Source of the DNA: Methyloglobulus sp.
GTDB lineage: Bacteria > Pseudomonadota > Gammaproteobacteria > Methylococcales > Methylomonadaceae
Assembly: GCA_013141505.1 (NCBI GenBank)
Contig: JABFQX010000024.1
Coordinates: 62,001-126,000 of the forward strand
Reading direction: 5' to 3'
Length of the DNA stretch: 64,000 nucleotides
Position numbers and translations under genes: made by a program. This document shows positions 36,393 through 45,220 of the stretch, in pieces. The notes beneath the pieces were generated by a model. It was not told where the DNA came from, did no database searches, and was given only the letters and a program-made list of their open reading frames with translations. Each line of letters begins with the position of its first letter. Position 1 is the first letter of the stretch.

Positions 36393-37715
36393 TCAACCGG
36401 CTTTAGTAGGAGTCCGCCGCTTGCCAATATTTTTCCTGTCCCTTTCCCGCACCTTCACTTTTTTAACTACCGCTTTTTTAGCAGGTTCCTTTTTGTCTTT
36501 GCTGCCAGCGGCTTTGCCTGAAGACTTAAGTTTTTTGGGGCCTTGATAGCTGCCTTCCAAGCCTTTAAGGGTGCGGCGGATAAAGTCTTGCTTTAAAAAG
36601 CGTTCGATACCGGCCATCAAATTCCATTCGGTGTGCTTGACTAGGGCGATGGTGGTGCCTTGTTCGTCGGCACGTCCGGTGCGGCCTATGCGGTGGATGT
36701 AGTCGATGCCGTTGCGGGGAATGTCAAAGTTGATGACCAGGTTGATGCCTTTGATGTCCAGGCCACGGGCGGCTAAGTCGGTGGCAATCAAGGTGTTGAT
36801 GGTGCCTTCCCTTAACAAAAACATTGTCCGATTGCGGTCTTTTTGGTCGATTTCGCCATGCAGTAACCCGGCGCGTAGGCCAACGCCACGTACCGCGTTA
36901 TACAATTCTTCAGCCCGAAGCCGAGTATTGGCGAACACGAGGGCTTTTTCGTGCGGTTCATGTTCCAACAACCAGGCAAGTAGCTTCAGTTTATGGTCAT
37001 GGTCGTCAGCCAATACCAGTTGTTGGGTGATGTTGTCATGACCATCATGTATCGTATTAAGCGAAAGCACACGCGGCGATTTGAGCATTTTATCGGCAAT
37101 TTTAATTACGCCGAAATGTCTTAAGGTCGCGGAAAATAAAAGGGTTTGCCGTTGTTTATTACATTGTTCGACAATAGCCAGTACATCATCACTGAAACCC
37201 ATATCCAACATTCGGTCTGCTTCATCAAGGATGAGGAGTCGCAAAGATTGAAAATAGGCATTCTCAATTTGGAAATGCTCCAAAACCCGGCCGGGTGTGG
37301 CTATGATAATGTCCGTGTTGTTGTTAAGCAGCGCTTGCTGTTTTTTGAAGTCACTACCGCCGGTAATCAGGCCAGTTTTTAACGCGGTAAACTCGCACAA
37401 TTGCTGGCTTTGCTGAAAAATTTGCTGGGCAAGTTCACGGGTCGGGCAAAGGATCAGCACCTGAATTCGTGGCGGTTTGGCAGGCACTGCTAGCAATTGT
37501 TGCAGGGCGGGCAGTAAATAGGCCACCGTTTTGCCGCTGCCGGTTTCGGCACTGACCAGTAAATCTTTATGCTCAAGCGTAAGGGGTATTGCCTGTTGTT
37601 GAACAGGTTTAGGTGTGGTGAAACCCATTTTCTCGATGGCTTTGAGCAACCGATGATCGAGGTTGAATTCAGAAAATGTGGCGGTGGTACTGGTGGTGCT
37701 AGGGGAATTTGGCAT
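36393..37715 (-). CDS. DEAD-box RNA helicase
   Basis: This 440-residue helicase contains the Q motif region GFTTPKPVQQQAIP, Walker A SAETGSGKT, PTRELAQQ, the DEAD box LILDEADRMLDMGF, SAT, and HRIGRTGR in the second RecA domain. The C-terminal tail (from about residue 395) is rich in Lys and Arg and probably binds RNA. It resembles RhlE or SrmB, which act in ribosome assembly and RNA decay, but I do not assign which. The ATG at 37715 is used; an in-frame TTG lies one codon upstream. No strong ribosome site is visible. Confidence 0.94.
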   Translation of the reverse strand: MPNSPSTTSTTATFSEFNLDHRLLKAIEKMGFTTPKPVQQQAIPLTLEHKDLLVSAETGSGKTVAYLLPALQQLLAVPAKPPRIQVLILCPTRELAQQIFQQSQQLCEFTALKTGLITGGSDFKKQQALLNNNTDIIIATPGRVLEHFQIENAYFQSLRLLILDEADRMLDMGFSDDVLAIVEQCNKQRQTLLFSATLRHFGVIKIADKMLKSPRVLSLNTIHDGHDNITQQLVLADDHDHKLKLLAWLLEHEPHEKALVFANTRLRAEELYNAVRGVGLRAGLLHGEIDQKDRNRTMFLLREGTINTLIATDLAARGLDIKGINLVINFDIPRNGIDYIHRIGRTGRADEQGTTIALVKHTEWNLMAGIERFLKQDFIRRTLKGLEGSYQGPKKLKSSGKAAGSKDKKEPAKKAVVKKVKVRERDRKNIGKRRTPTKAG

Positions 37716-37856
37716 CAAACTTATGGGCGTTGTGCGGAAGCAAGGAAGAAAACCATTATAAACTTTTTGTAGTGGGTTATGATTAAATCAGCATCTGATT
37801 GCTAATCAGTTGATATCCGATATGCTTAAGCTAACATTGCTTACGAGGTTTACATA

Positions 37857-38531
37857 ATGATCCCAATACGAGATACAGCACCTTGCAATTCAACACCTTA
37901 TGTCACTTGGGGGTTGATGGCAATTTGTAGTTTGATTTTTGTCTCTATGCAGCTTATGCCTTTGGAAGTGAGCACAAAGATCCTTAATTTATACGGGATG
38001 GTGCCAAACCGTTATGCCAATCCACAATGGGGACTGGAAAACGGAATGCCTTTTGATGGTTATTTATCGTTTTTGACCAATTTATTTTTGCATGGCAATT
38101 GGATGCATATACTTTTTAACCTCTGGTTTATGTGGATTTTTGGCGATAATGTTGAAGACCGAATGGGGCGATGGCGGTTTTTAGCTTTCTATTTAATATG
38201 TGGTCTGTTAGCGACGTTGATGCAATGGTATGCCTCGCCTACCTTAATTATTCCTGTCGTTGGTGCTTCGGGGGCGATTGCCGGAGTTTTGGCCGCGTAT
38301 TATTTTATTTATCCTTATGAGCGGGTGGTCGTATTCTTTTTCCCGATAGTCCTACAGGTGCCGGCCGTTTTATTTTTAGGTTTGTGGGTTATCTTTCAGC
38401 TTTACCACATTACCAGTTCCACCTATGTCAAAGGTATCGAAATGGATTCGGCCTGGTGGGCGCATGTCGGCGGATTTATCGCGGGCGCGATTTTGTATCG
38501 CTTCTTCATGCGAAAAGATGCAGCGGCATGA
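37857..38531 (+). CDS. Rhomboid family intramembrane serine protease
   Basis: This 224-residue protein has six or seven membrane helices. The catalytic Ser138 is in GASGAIAGVL, the catalytic His203 in AHVGGFIAGA, and the oxyanion motif H-x3-N is HILFN (84-88). The loop-1 WR motif appears as RMGRWRFLAFY. It cleaves within the membrane segments of unknown substrates. It is followed by two small membrane proteins in the same direction. Confidence 0.95.
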   Translation: MIPIRDTAPCNSTPYVTWGLMAICSLIFVSMQLMPLEVSTKILNLYGMVPNRYANPQWGLENGMPFDGYLSFLTNLFLHGNWMHILFNLWFMWIFGDNVEDRMGRWRFLAFYLICGLLATLMQWYASPTLIIPVVGASGAIAGVLAAYYFIYPYERVVVFFFPIVLQVPAVLFLGLWVIFQLYHITSSTYVKGIEMDSAWWAHVGGFIAGAILYRFFMRKDAAA

Positions 38532-38641
38532 AGGCTTTCAGGCTATAATTAGCATATTAAAATCAACTTTCAGGGTAGATAAGGTCATTAATATTTGGCC
38601 GTTAATCTGCTTATATTCTTGTCAGGAAAATACAAAACCCT

Positions 38642-38968
38642 ATGAAAAAAGTACATTTTGTCTTAGTAAAGCTTCTTCAGTTTGTTGTTTTTGCGGTATT
38701 TACCTTCGCGGTGTTGGCGTATTTTGGTGCCTTGGTATTGCTGCCGTTGGATGCGGTTACAATCCTGGTCAAATTGATGGGCGTGGTGGGCATTCATGGC
38801 GTTATCGGAGCCTTGATAGCCATTCCAGCAGTGGGTTATTTGTGCATGATGGTTTATAAAACCCCCGGTCTTTGCGACATGATCATCGAAACGGGTCTTG
38901 ATTTGATTAAAACTGGCAAGGCTAAGGTTGATGCGTTTAATCCGATTGCGGACGCGGTGAAAGGCTAG
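38642..38968 (+). CDS. Small two-helix membrane protein
   Basis: This 108-residue protein has a hydrophobic segment at residues 9-34 and another at about 53-74, with a charged C-terminal amphipathic stretch (MIIETGLDLIKTGKAKVDAF). I do not recognise the family. TCAGGAAAATAC lies ahead of the ATG as a ribosome site. It lies downstream of the rhomboid gene and 21 bases before another small membrane protein, so the pair may be co-expressed. Confidence 0.65.
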   Translation: MKKVHFVLVKLLQFVVFAVFTFAVLAYFGALVLLPLDAVTILVKLMGVVGIHGVIGALIAIPAVGYLCMMVYKTPGLCDMIIETGLDLIKTGKAKVDAFNPIADAVKG

Positions 38969-38989
38969 TCGTTCACAAACACAAAATGG

Positions 38990-39286
38990 ATGCATGTAAT
39001 GGTAGTCGCTGTAGTACTATTGGCCGTTGCCATAATTGTTGCCAATAGTTATACGACTTGGTTGCTCGTAAGCGAAGACACTTTAGAGCCAGTACAGAAA
39101 TATTGTCAAACTGCTATTATTTGGCTTTTGCCCCTTATTGGTGCTGTCATCGTATATAGTTTTGTTCTGTCCGACAGAGCTGATTCCAAATTTTCACACC
39201 GATCTACAAACGACACCAGCATAACCGATGGCGATGGATTTGACTTATCCCGTTCGCATTCATCCGAGTTTGTGGATGGTGATTGA
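38990..39286 (+). CDS. Small two-helix membrane protein with acidic tail
   Basis: This 98-residue protein has helices at about residues 2-18 and 40-60 and then a soluble Ser/Asp-rich tail. No family is recognised. It ends 24 bases before rimO and may share its transcript. The ribosome site is weak. Confidence 0.55.
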   Translation: MHVMVVAVVLLAVAIIVANSYTTWLLVSEDTLEPVQKYCQTAIIWLLPLIGAVIVYSFVLSDRADSKFSHRSTNDTSITDGDGFDLSRSHSSEFVDGD

Positions 39287-39310
39287 TATGCTTACAATCG
39301 AATAGATCCC

Positions 39311-40621
39311 ATGACCACTCCCAATATCGGCTTCATCAGCCTAGGTTGTCCCAAAGCACTGGTCGATAGCGAACGCATTTTGACCAAGCTGCGTGCCGAA
39401 GGCTATACCATTTCGGCAACTTACAAAGATGCTGATCTGGTCGTAGTGAACACCTGCGGTTTTATTGATGCAGCGGTGGAAGAATCCTTGGATAGCATCG
39501 GAGAAGCACTGGCCGAAAATGGCCGTGTTATTGTTACGGGCTGTCTGGGTGCACGGGAAGATGAAATCCGGGCGCGACATCCGCGGGTCTTGAAAGTGAC
39601 AGGCGCCCACGCCATCGACGAGGTGGTCGCATCCGTCCACGAGCATCTTCCGCCCAGGCATGACCCGTTCACCAGCCTGTTGCCGCCGCAAGGTATCAAG
39701 CTCACGCCCAATCATTACGCTTATTTAAAAATTTCCGAAGGTTGCAACCATCGCTGCACGTTTTGTATTATTCCTTCCATGCGCGGCGATCTGGTCAGCA
39801 GGCCGATTGATGATGTCATGGTGGAGGCCAAACGCTTGGTGGATGCCGGTGTTAAAGAACTGTTGATTGTGTCCCAGGATACCAGCGCTTATGGCCTGGA
39901 TTTAAAATACCAGCCCCGCTATTGGCAAGGGCGTTCAGTACAAACCCGCTTTTATGATCTGGCTGCGGCATTGGGTGATTTAGGCATTTGGGTGCGAATG
40001 CACTATGTCTACCCTTACCCCCATGTTGATGACGTAATCCCATTGATGGCGGAAGGTAAGATTTTGCCGTATCTGGATATTCCCTTCCAACACGCCAGCA
40101 GCCGAATTTTAAAGCTGATGAAACGCCCCGCCGCCAGCCAGAATAATCTGGAGCGCATCAAGGCTTGGCGGGAAGTCTGCCCCGACATCACCTTACGTAG
40201 TACGTTTATTGTTGGTTTTCCCGGCGAAACCGAACAGGAATTTGAAGATCTGCTGGATTTTTTGGATGAAGCGCAACTGGACAGGGTTGGCTGTTTTGCT
40301 TACTCACCCGTAAAGGGCGCTGTCGCAAACGACTTGCCTGATTCAATTCCAGAAGAAATCAAACAAGAACGGTTAGAGCGATTTATGGAACGCCAATCCG
40401 AAATCAGCGCAAATAGACTGCAACAACGCATAGGCAATATCGAAACCGTCCTAATCGACGAAGTGGTGGAAGAAGGTGCAGTCGCCCGAAGCCAGTCCGA
40501 TGCTCCGGAAATCGACGGGCAAGTCTTCATCGACGGCGCAACCCACCTAAAAGTCGGTGACTTTGTTGAAGTTGAAATCGAAGAAGCCGATGAACACGAT
40601 TTGTGGGGGCACTTGATTTAG
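39311..40621 (+). CDS. rimO: Ribosomal protein S12 methylthiotransferase
   Basis: This 436-residue radical SAM enzyme adds a methylthio group to Asp88 of ribosomal protein S12. The N-terminal domain has the three [4Fe-4S] cysteines (SLGCPK, NTCGFI, TGCLGA). The radical SAM motif is CNHRCTFC within [19 protein letters not shown], and a TRAM domain closes the protein ([14 protein letters not shown]). The sequence [11 protein letters not shown] is typical of RimO rather than MiaB. The region of mobile-element debris begins right after it. Confidence 0.96.
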   Translation: MTTPNIGFISLGCPKALVDSERILTKLRAEGYTISATYKDADLVVVNTCGFIDAAVEESLDSIGEALAENGRVIVTGCLGAREDEIRARHPRVLKVTGAHAIDEVVASVHEHLPPRHDPFTSLLPPQGIKLTPNHYAYLKISEGCNHRCTFCIIPSMRGDLVSRPIDDVMVEAKRLVDAGVKELLIVSQDTSAYGLDLKYQPRYWQGRSVQTRFYDLAAALGDLGIWVRMHYVYPYPHVDDVIPLMAEGKILPYLDIPFQHASSRILKLMKRPAASQNNLERIKAWREVCPDITLRSTFIVGFPGETEQEFEDLLDFLDEAQLDRVGCFAYSPVKGAVANDLPDSIPEEIKQERLERFMERQSEISANRLQQRIGNIETVLIDEVVEEGAVARSQSDAPEIDGQVFIDGATHLKVGDFVEVEIEEADEHDLWGHLI

Positions 40622-40859
40622 TCGTTTCGTTAATTGATCTATCCCCCTTAACACGCCTCCCAAGCCTTAACGATTAAGGCTTACCGCGCTACATTTTCGT
40701 CAGTCCCAGTTTCTGGGCTCTGCACTGCTAATGGCGCATTCCCAAAGCGACAATTTCCCTTAACCGTCAAAAAAACACCCATAATGCAGGGTGAACTGCC
40801 AATATGAGGGTTGACCGATATTCCGGTTTTTTTCGCAGAAGGTGAATTAAGCTGCTGTT

Positions 40860-41072
40860 CTAAATATCAAATTTGACTTTATAACTTAGCGGTTCTACCT
40901 CTTTCTCCAAATCCAACGAGTATTTGCCGAATCGGTTGATATGCTGCCAAAACGGTAACGTTAACCCATCCAACAATTGGAATGGCTGTTGGCGGGTTTC
41001 GACATCAATCGAGTGCGTCGCACGAAGCCTTGCGTTATCGTTATTTTTTATAAGCGCTTTCATTTTTTTCAA
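40860..41072 (-). pseudogene. Probable Tn3-family transposase C-terminal remnant
   Basis: A 70-codon frame ends with LTLPFWQHINRFGKYSLDLE and EVEPLSYKVKF. This matches the pattern at the extreme C-terminus of Tn3-family TnpA proteins (LSPY...HINRFG.Y.LDL...PL). The first 30 residues do not continue the match, and the rest of the roughly 1,000-residue enzyme is missing. No 38-bp Tn3 terminal repeat is seen. The assignment comes from memory of the motif. Confidence 0.45.
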
Positions 41073-41191
41073 TCACTTAAAAATAAAATTTATGGCAACA
41101 TTCCAAATAAGCCTAACAAAAAAGTTAGACTTTTGGGAGGAAAAGATTATTATTTGTCGGTAATTAACTTACGCGCAAGGTGTTGTTATAT

Positions 41192-41320
41192 ATCCGGCCT
41201 TATGAAGCATCAATTTCCCTTCGGCTTCGCTCAGGGAACATAGCGGTAACGTATCCTGAGCGAAACGGTAACGTTCCCTGAGCGAAGCCGAAGGGAAATT
41301 GATGCTTCATAAGGCCGGAT
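41192..41320. repeat. Perfect 48-bp inverted repeat with 33-base spacer
   Basis: Bases 41192-41239 are the exact reverse complement of 41273-41320. The arms contain CCTTCGGCTTCGCTCAGGG, a motif seen in dispersed palindromic repeats of many proteobacteria. The spacer has a second, imperfect copy of the arm end: CGGTAACGTATCCTGAGCGAA then CGGTAACGTTCCCTGAGCGAA, which suggests nested duplication. It may be a REP- or MITE-like element. Confidence 0.85.
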
Positions 41321-41867
41321 CATAGAGTAAAACGCTTTTATCGATATTTCGGGGCAACCCAAGCTTACGCGCTAACGATTAAAAATAAAACAACAAGAAT
41401 TGAAGATGGCGGATACAGCAGGCAATATGTCCCGTCCGGCTTGGGAGGTCTTTTTAAAAAGGCCGCATTCATCAAATCCACACAGAATAAACACTGGACA
41501 ATTGCCAAAAAGTCACTATGATTTTGTGCAACACAGTTGGGGTGTTAAGGTAAGGGTTTAGTGCTTACCTGCGCGCTGCGAAAGTATTAATAGCGGTAGT
41601 ACAAACCTTGGTTTGTGCTGAGTTCCTACAAAAACAATAGCCTAAAAAATACCACGATGATTTTCCGCAACTATTCGATGTTTTCACGGTGGCTCCAGCG
41701 AAGCCGCCCAACAGTTACCCGCCATACCACCGAGGTGACAGGCCAGATACGGCTGACGAGCAAGACAACCCGCATCGAATGCAACGGAATATGGGAAAAT
41801 GGAGCCACGCTTACCCGGATTCCGCACAGGCTTCATCCGGGCTACTTGCTAGGGACTGGAAACGCCA

Positions 41868-42107
41868 ATGCGCCGCAACCAAGTGGGCTTTGCCCCGTTC
41901 AACCCCGTGTTGAGAAAAGCCCGGAAACGCATCGAAACTTTATTCTCGCAACTGTGCGACCAGTTCATGATCCGGCGCAACTACGCCAAATCATTCCAAG
42001 GCTTATCAACCCGAATACTGTCCAAGTTGACGGCGTTGACCCTCATCCAGTGGCTTAACCTCCGCAACGGCAACCAACTCAACAAGATTAAAATCGTTAT
42101 CGCCTAA
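41868..42107 (+). pseudogene. IS982-like transposase C-terminal remnant
   Basis: The frame reads RKARKRIETLFSQLCDQFMI, then RRNYAKSFQGLSTRILSKLT, ending with NKIKIVIA and a stop. This is the conserved C-terminal third of IS982-type DDE transposases, including the final catalytic Glu in the RIET segment. Upstream (about 41640-41870) the same element appears out of frame and too damaged to join. No intact terminal repeats or target duplication were found. Confidence 0.6.
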
Positions 42108-42141
42108 ATGCACCACGGGTGAAAAAATAAATGTTAGCATT

Positions 42142-42169
42142 GATGTGGTTAATTAATATTAACCACATC
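42142..42169. repeat. 12-bp perfect inverted repeat
   Basis: GATGTGGTTAAT (42142-42153) and its reverse complement (42158-42169) have a four-base loop. There is no T run, so it is not a clear terminator. It lies about 90 bases before the exported propeller gene. Confidence 0.45.
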
Positions 42170-42260
42170 GTGGCAATGAGCAACTTGTTTTTTACTATCC
42201 TAATAAGTACTACATATCTCCAGTAACCATTTTTTAATACATTTAAAATAAGGAAATAAT

Positions 42261-43532
42261 ATGCAACGAATACACTTTGTGTTACCCAAATACGCAGCAA
42301 TACTGATCTTGGCTGCTTGTTTTATCATTGCTCCAACATCAACCTTAGCGGCCTGGAAAACCGTTAAGATATCTGTATCGTCTACGGGTAGTTTTGCCAA
42401 TGGCAACAGTCGTGAGCCGGCTGTTTCTGCCGATGGTCGTTACGTAGTGTTTATATCTTTTGCCAGTAATTTGGTGACTGGAGACATAAGTGATTCTAGT
42501 TCTGATGTGTTTGTACGCAATCTTGTCACTGGTGTAACAAAAAAAATCTCTATCAACCTTAAGCTTGCGGGTGCAACATACTACGGAAGCTATCACCCGC
42601 GTATTTCAGAAACTGGTCGTTACCTGTTTTTTGTATCTGATTTTTATGTATTTGGTCGCAAAATTCCGATTTTGTACAAGCACGATCTTAACACTGGAGT
42701 AACAAAAGCACTGACAAAATCCGGTGTGCTGGATTATTCCCCCACCTTTGATATATCAAGTGATGGTCGTTACTTGGTGTTTGACAGTAGTGCAAGAGTT
42801 TTTCCAGATTTTTCGATGAAATCTCTAGTCCATAAGTATGTAATGGATACAGATACTGGCAAAATAGAAGGTATTAATTTCAAAGATGTACCGGATGCAA
42901 GTGGTTTTACACTTTACGGGTTGCGTGTCTCCTTAAATGGTCGGTATGTGGCGTTTTGGGGTCAGCATTACTCTGGTGGTCCAATCCAACTTTTTGTGTA
43001 TGACCACGCTACCCAGAAAGCAAAGGTGATGCCGTTTAGTAAAGTGGCAATTAAAGATCTCAGAAGCCAAGGGCTTGAATTTGATATGATTGATTCTGCG
43101 AGCGGTACTTTAGTGGCTTATAAAACGAGAAGTAATATATTGGCAGCGGACACGAATACTGATCTTGATATCTATACGTATAACCTTGCTACTGGACAAC
43201 AAAACCTTGTTTCCGTTTCTGATACCGGATATACGCCTAGTTGTAAGACATTAAATTGTGGAGTTGGTATTGGAAGTAGTTCGTCAAATGGTCGCTATAT
43301 CACTTTTAATAGTGTGGGTTATCCTATGCTAATGTCCGACCCTGCGACTAGTTCGTTATTTATCTATAGACGTGACTTAAATTTGGGCATTACTAGAAGG
43401 ATTGGCGTGCTGCCGTCGCCAAATTCTTATGACTCGATTAGCAACGAGGTTAGCAATGATGGACGCTTACAATTTGTCTTCGTTAAGTGGAATCGAATAG
43501 ATCGCTGCGATGTGTTTGCAGTAGTTCAGTAA
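42261..43532 (+). CDS. Exported TolB-like (PD40) beta-propeller protein
   Basis: This 423-residue protein has a signal peptide ending near TLAAWK. The mature part shows repeated blades of the PD40/WD40-like kind: EPAVSADGRYVVFISFASNL, TFDISSDGRYLVFDSSA, RVSLNGRYVAFW, SSSNGRYITFNSVG. Each has the SxDGRYVxF core. Such proteins are periplasmic or secreted and bind partners through the propeller; function is unknown. It is the only intact gene among the transposon and toxin-antitoxin remnants. AAGGAAATAAT precedes the ATG. Confidence 0.8.
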   Translation: MQRIHFVLPKYAAILILAACFIIAPTSTLAAWKTVKISVSSTGSFANGNSREPAVSADGRYVVFISFASNLVTGDISDSSSDVFVRNLVTGVTKKISINLKLAGATYYGSYHPRISETGRYLFFVSDFYVFGRKIPILYKHDLNTGVTKALTKSGVLDYSPTFDISSDGRYLVFDSSARVFPDFSMKSLVHKYVMDTDTGKIEGINFKDVPDASGFTLYGLRVSLNGRYVAFWGQHYSGGPIQLFVYDHATQKAKVMPFSKVAIKDLRSQGLEFDMIDSASGTLVAYKTRSNILAADTNTDLDIYTYNLATGQQNLVSVSDTGYTPSCKTLNCGVGIGSSSSNGRYITFNSVGYPMLMSDPATSSLFIYRRDLNLGITRRIGVLPSPNSYDSISNEVSNDGRLQFVFVKWNRIDRCDVFAVVQ

Positions 43533-43706
43533 AATATGACCGTGGAGCCGTATACGGAAGCGTAGTCAATCTGCAAGCCTGTAAGATACTCCAAACGCGT
43601 TGCGGGGTATGTTACCCCGTAACTTACGTTTTGCCGATGGATGGGTTTTTGTGCCGTTTAAAACCTACGAACGGGGCAACATGCCCCGTCCGGCTGGTGG
43701 TTGCTA

Positions 43707-43987
43707 TTAGCAACCCAGTTCTGAATGTGAACCCAACCTGACCAATTGCAATATATCGTTGTCTACTTTTCGGTAGATAAACACCAAATCCGGCTTGATG
43801 TGGCAATCCCGAAAATCTTTCCATTCGCCATTGAGCGGGTGATCACAAAAGCGTTGCGGTAAAGTTTCGTCATTTGCCACTTGTGCCCTTTGGGTAGTTT
43901 CCATAGCGCTTCAATAAAGGCGGCATCGAAAGAACCGTGGCGTTTAAAATCGTGTTTAAACGCCGTTGTCCATTCAATTCTCCGCAC
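43707..43987 (-). pseudogene. Frameshifted YafQ-type toxin
   Basis: From a GTG at 43987 the first frame gives RRIEWTTAFKHDFKRHG, the N-terminus of YafQ/RelE toxins. The remainder is in another frame: LPQRFCDHPLNGEWKDFRDC, then HIKPDLVFIYRK and LQLVRLGSHSELG, an almost perfect YafQ C-terminus with its catalytic His residues. At least one shift and lost residues in the middle break the gene. Intact YafQ is an mRNA endonuclease acting on the ribosome. It overlaps the antitoxin remnant upstream. Confidence 0.85.
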
Positions 43988-44163
43988 TCATTGCCTTATT
44001 GAAATGCTCAATACTGCCAGCAGACGCTAAATTGCCTTGTATGGCTTCCCGCATCGCGGCAACAGTTTCGGTATTGGGGGTTAACACGTCAAAAGGTACG
44101 CATGGTCATGCGCGACCCGGGTCAACATCAAGCGTACGGCATCGGATACCGTCAACCCTTAGT
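43974..44163 (-). pseudogene. Truncated, frameshifted DinJ/RelB antitoxin
   Basis: Upstream of the toxin the reverse strand reads LTVSDAVRLMLTRVAHDHA, then shifts frame to PFDVLTPNTETVAAMREAIQ and continues to EHFNKAMSAEN and a stop. That is the DinJ antitoxin from the middle of the ribbon-helix-helix region onward. The N-terminal 25 or so residues are gone; a stop lies right before the preserved part. Its stop overlaps the toxin start, the usual dinJ-yafQ layout. Confidence 0.8.
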
Positions 44164-44479
44164 ATTCGCTGTTCAGAATTGTTTTCTCTAAAAACTGGGA
44201 ATTGCATCACAACATATTCGTATCCAGTGCGAACAGGTTCACAGAAATAATCCCTAAAATTCTTATAATTATCACCAATTGGAAAGCACAGAAGCGACGT
44301 AAAAATCGCCATCTGGCTACACAGTTATAGTGTGCGTAAAGATAGGCGCAAACAAAGATAAAAAGGCCAAACTCATTGCGAAGTGAGGACGGAAAGTGAC
44401 AGATCTTTTTCATGCCGAAAAAGATAGCTGCATTGCAAACTAACCGACTTTACTAATTTAATGTTAAGGAAATTAAGCT
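44164..44479. other. Intergenic stretch, no gene seen
   Basis: This AT-rich sequence lies before the sorting-signal protein. I see no reading frame with family likeness, and no convincing sigma-54 or FNR site. It should contain the promoter of the downstream gene. Confidence 0.5.
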
Positions 44480-45130
44480 ATGAAAAATAAAATTCGTTTA
44501 CTCATATTGTGTTCGGCTATCTTGGGCTTTGGCTCCGCACAAGCGGCTTATGTCAATGTCAACGATTTGACCAAAAACAGTACAAGGGCGACTGCATTAA
44601 ATCTTGATGCAAAATTTGACAGGAAGTTTGATGCCAATATTGGCAATTCCGTTAATAAAAATATCTCCAAATCATTTTTCCATGCCTCAGCTCAAGCGAC
44701 AACGGATAAAGGCGGCAACAAGGATTGGTATTCATTTACGACTTCTCAATCCAACGTGCAGGCTTATTTTGATATAGATAATGGTATGTGGGATCTGGAT
44801 TCATGGGTCAGTTTGTATAATGCAAAAGGTAAATTGCTCAAGTCAAATGATGATGGCGGCATTGTCGATCCAGGCTCTGTTCACCGATATGACTCTTTTT
44901 TGAGTGCGGTACTGACAAATCCAGGCATGTACTTTGTTTCCGTTGGCAGATACCCTAATCAGGGGCTTTTGCATGGTCAAGATTACACTTTAAACATAGC
45001 GTTACAAAGCCATAATTCTGCGAGTGCAGCAACTCCAATTCCTGCGGCAACTTGGTTGTTTGGCTCAGGTATCGCGGGATTGATCGGTATGCGTCGTAAA
45101 AAAGAGCATGCCGTTCGTTTAACAGCATAA
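44480..45130 (+). CDS. Secreted protein with PPC-like domain and PEP-CTERM-type sorting signal
   Basis: This 216-residue protein has a signal peptide (ILGFGSAQAAYVN). The middle (DWYSFTTSQSNVQAYFDID through YFVSVGRYP) resembles a pre-peptidase C-terminal (PPC-like) beta-sandwich. The end reads TPIPAATWLFGSGIAGLIGM followed by RRKK: a short proline motif, one hydrophobic helix and basic residues. That is the VPLPA-CTERM form of the exosortase signal common in exopolysaccharide-producing proteobacteria. An exosortase would cut it and hand the protein to the surface or matrix. No exosortase gene is in the window. Confidence 0.85.
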   Translation: MKNKIRLLILCSAILGFGSAQAAYVNVNDLTKNSTRATALNLDAKFDRKFDANIGNSVNKNISKSFFHASAQATTDKGGNKDWYSFTTSQSNVQAYFDIDNGMWDLDSWVSLYNAKGKLLKSNDDGGIVDPGSVHRYDSFLSAVLTNPGMYFVSVGRYPNQGLLHGQDYTLNIALQSHNSASAATPIPAATWLFGSGIAGLIGMRRKKEHAVRLTA

Positions 45131-45149
45131 TATTAACCACCCTTTAAAT

Positions 45150-45171
45150 CTCCCGGCTAATTGGCCGGGAG
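45150..45171 (+). terminator. Hairpin after the sorting-signal gene
   Basis: CTCCCGGC (45150-45157) pairs with GCCGGGAG (45164-45171), six-base loop. The lack of a T run makes intrinsic termination uncertain. Confidence 0.4.
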
Positions 45172-45220
45172 TATGGGTTCTGGCCTATAATCGTGCGTTT
45201 ACCGACAGCCAAGAGTTGTT

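Larger units (their letters stand above)
40622..42260. other. Debris region between rimO and the propeller gene
   Basis: These 1.6 kb contain no intact gene. They hold a probable Tn3-type transposase tail, a 48-bp inverted repeat and an IS982-like transposase tail, listed separately. The stretch 40622-40859 and the part 41330-41860 read as decayed sequence with short frames in all directions. Confidence 0.65.

Noticed and set aside
35393-45130. CPBP protease as processing enzyme of the sorting-signal protein
   Set aside because: The two genes are 8 kb apart with unrelated genes between, and the signal is of exosortase type.
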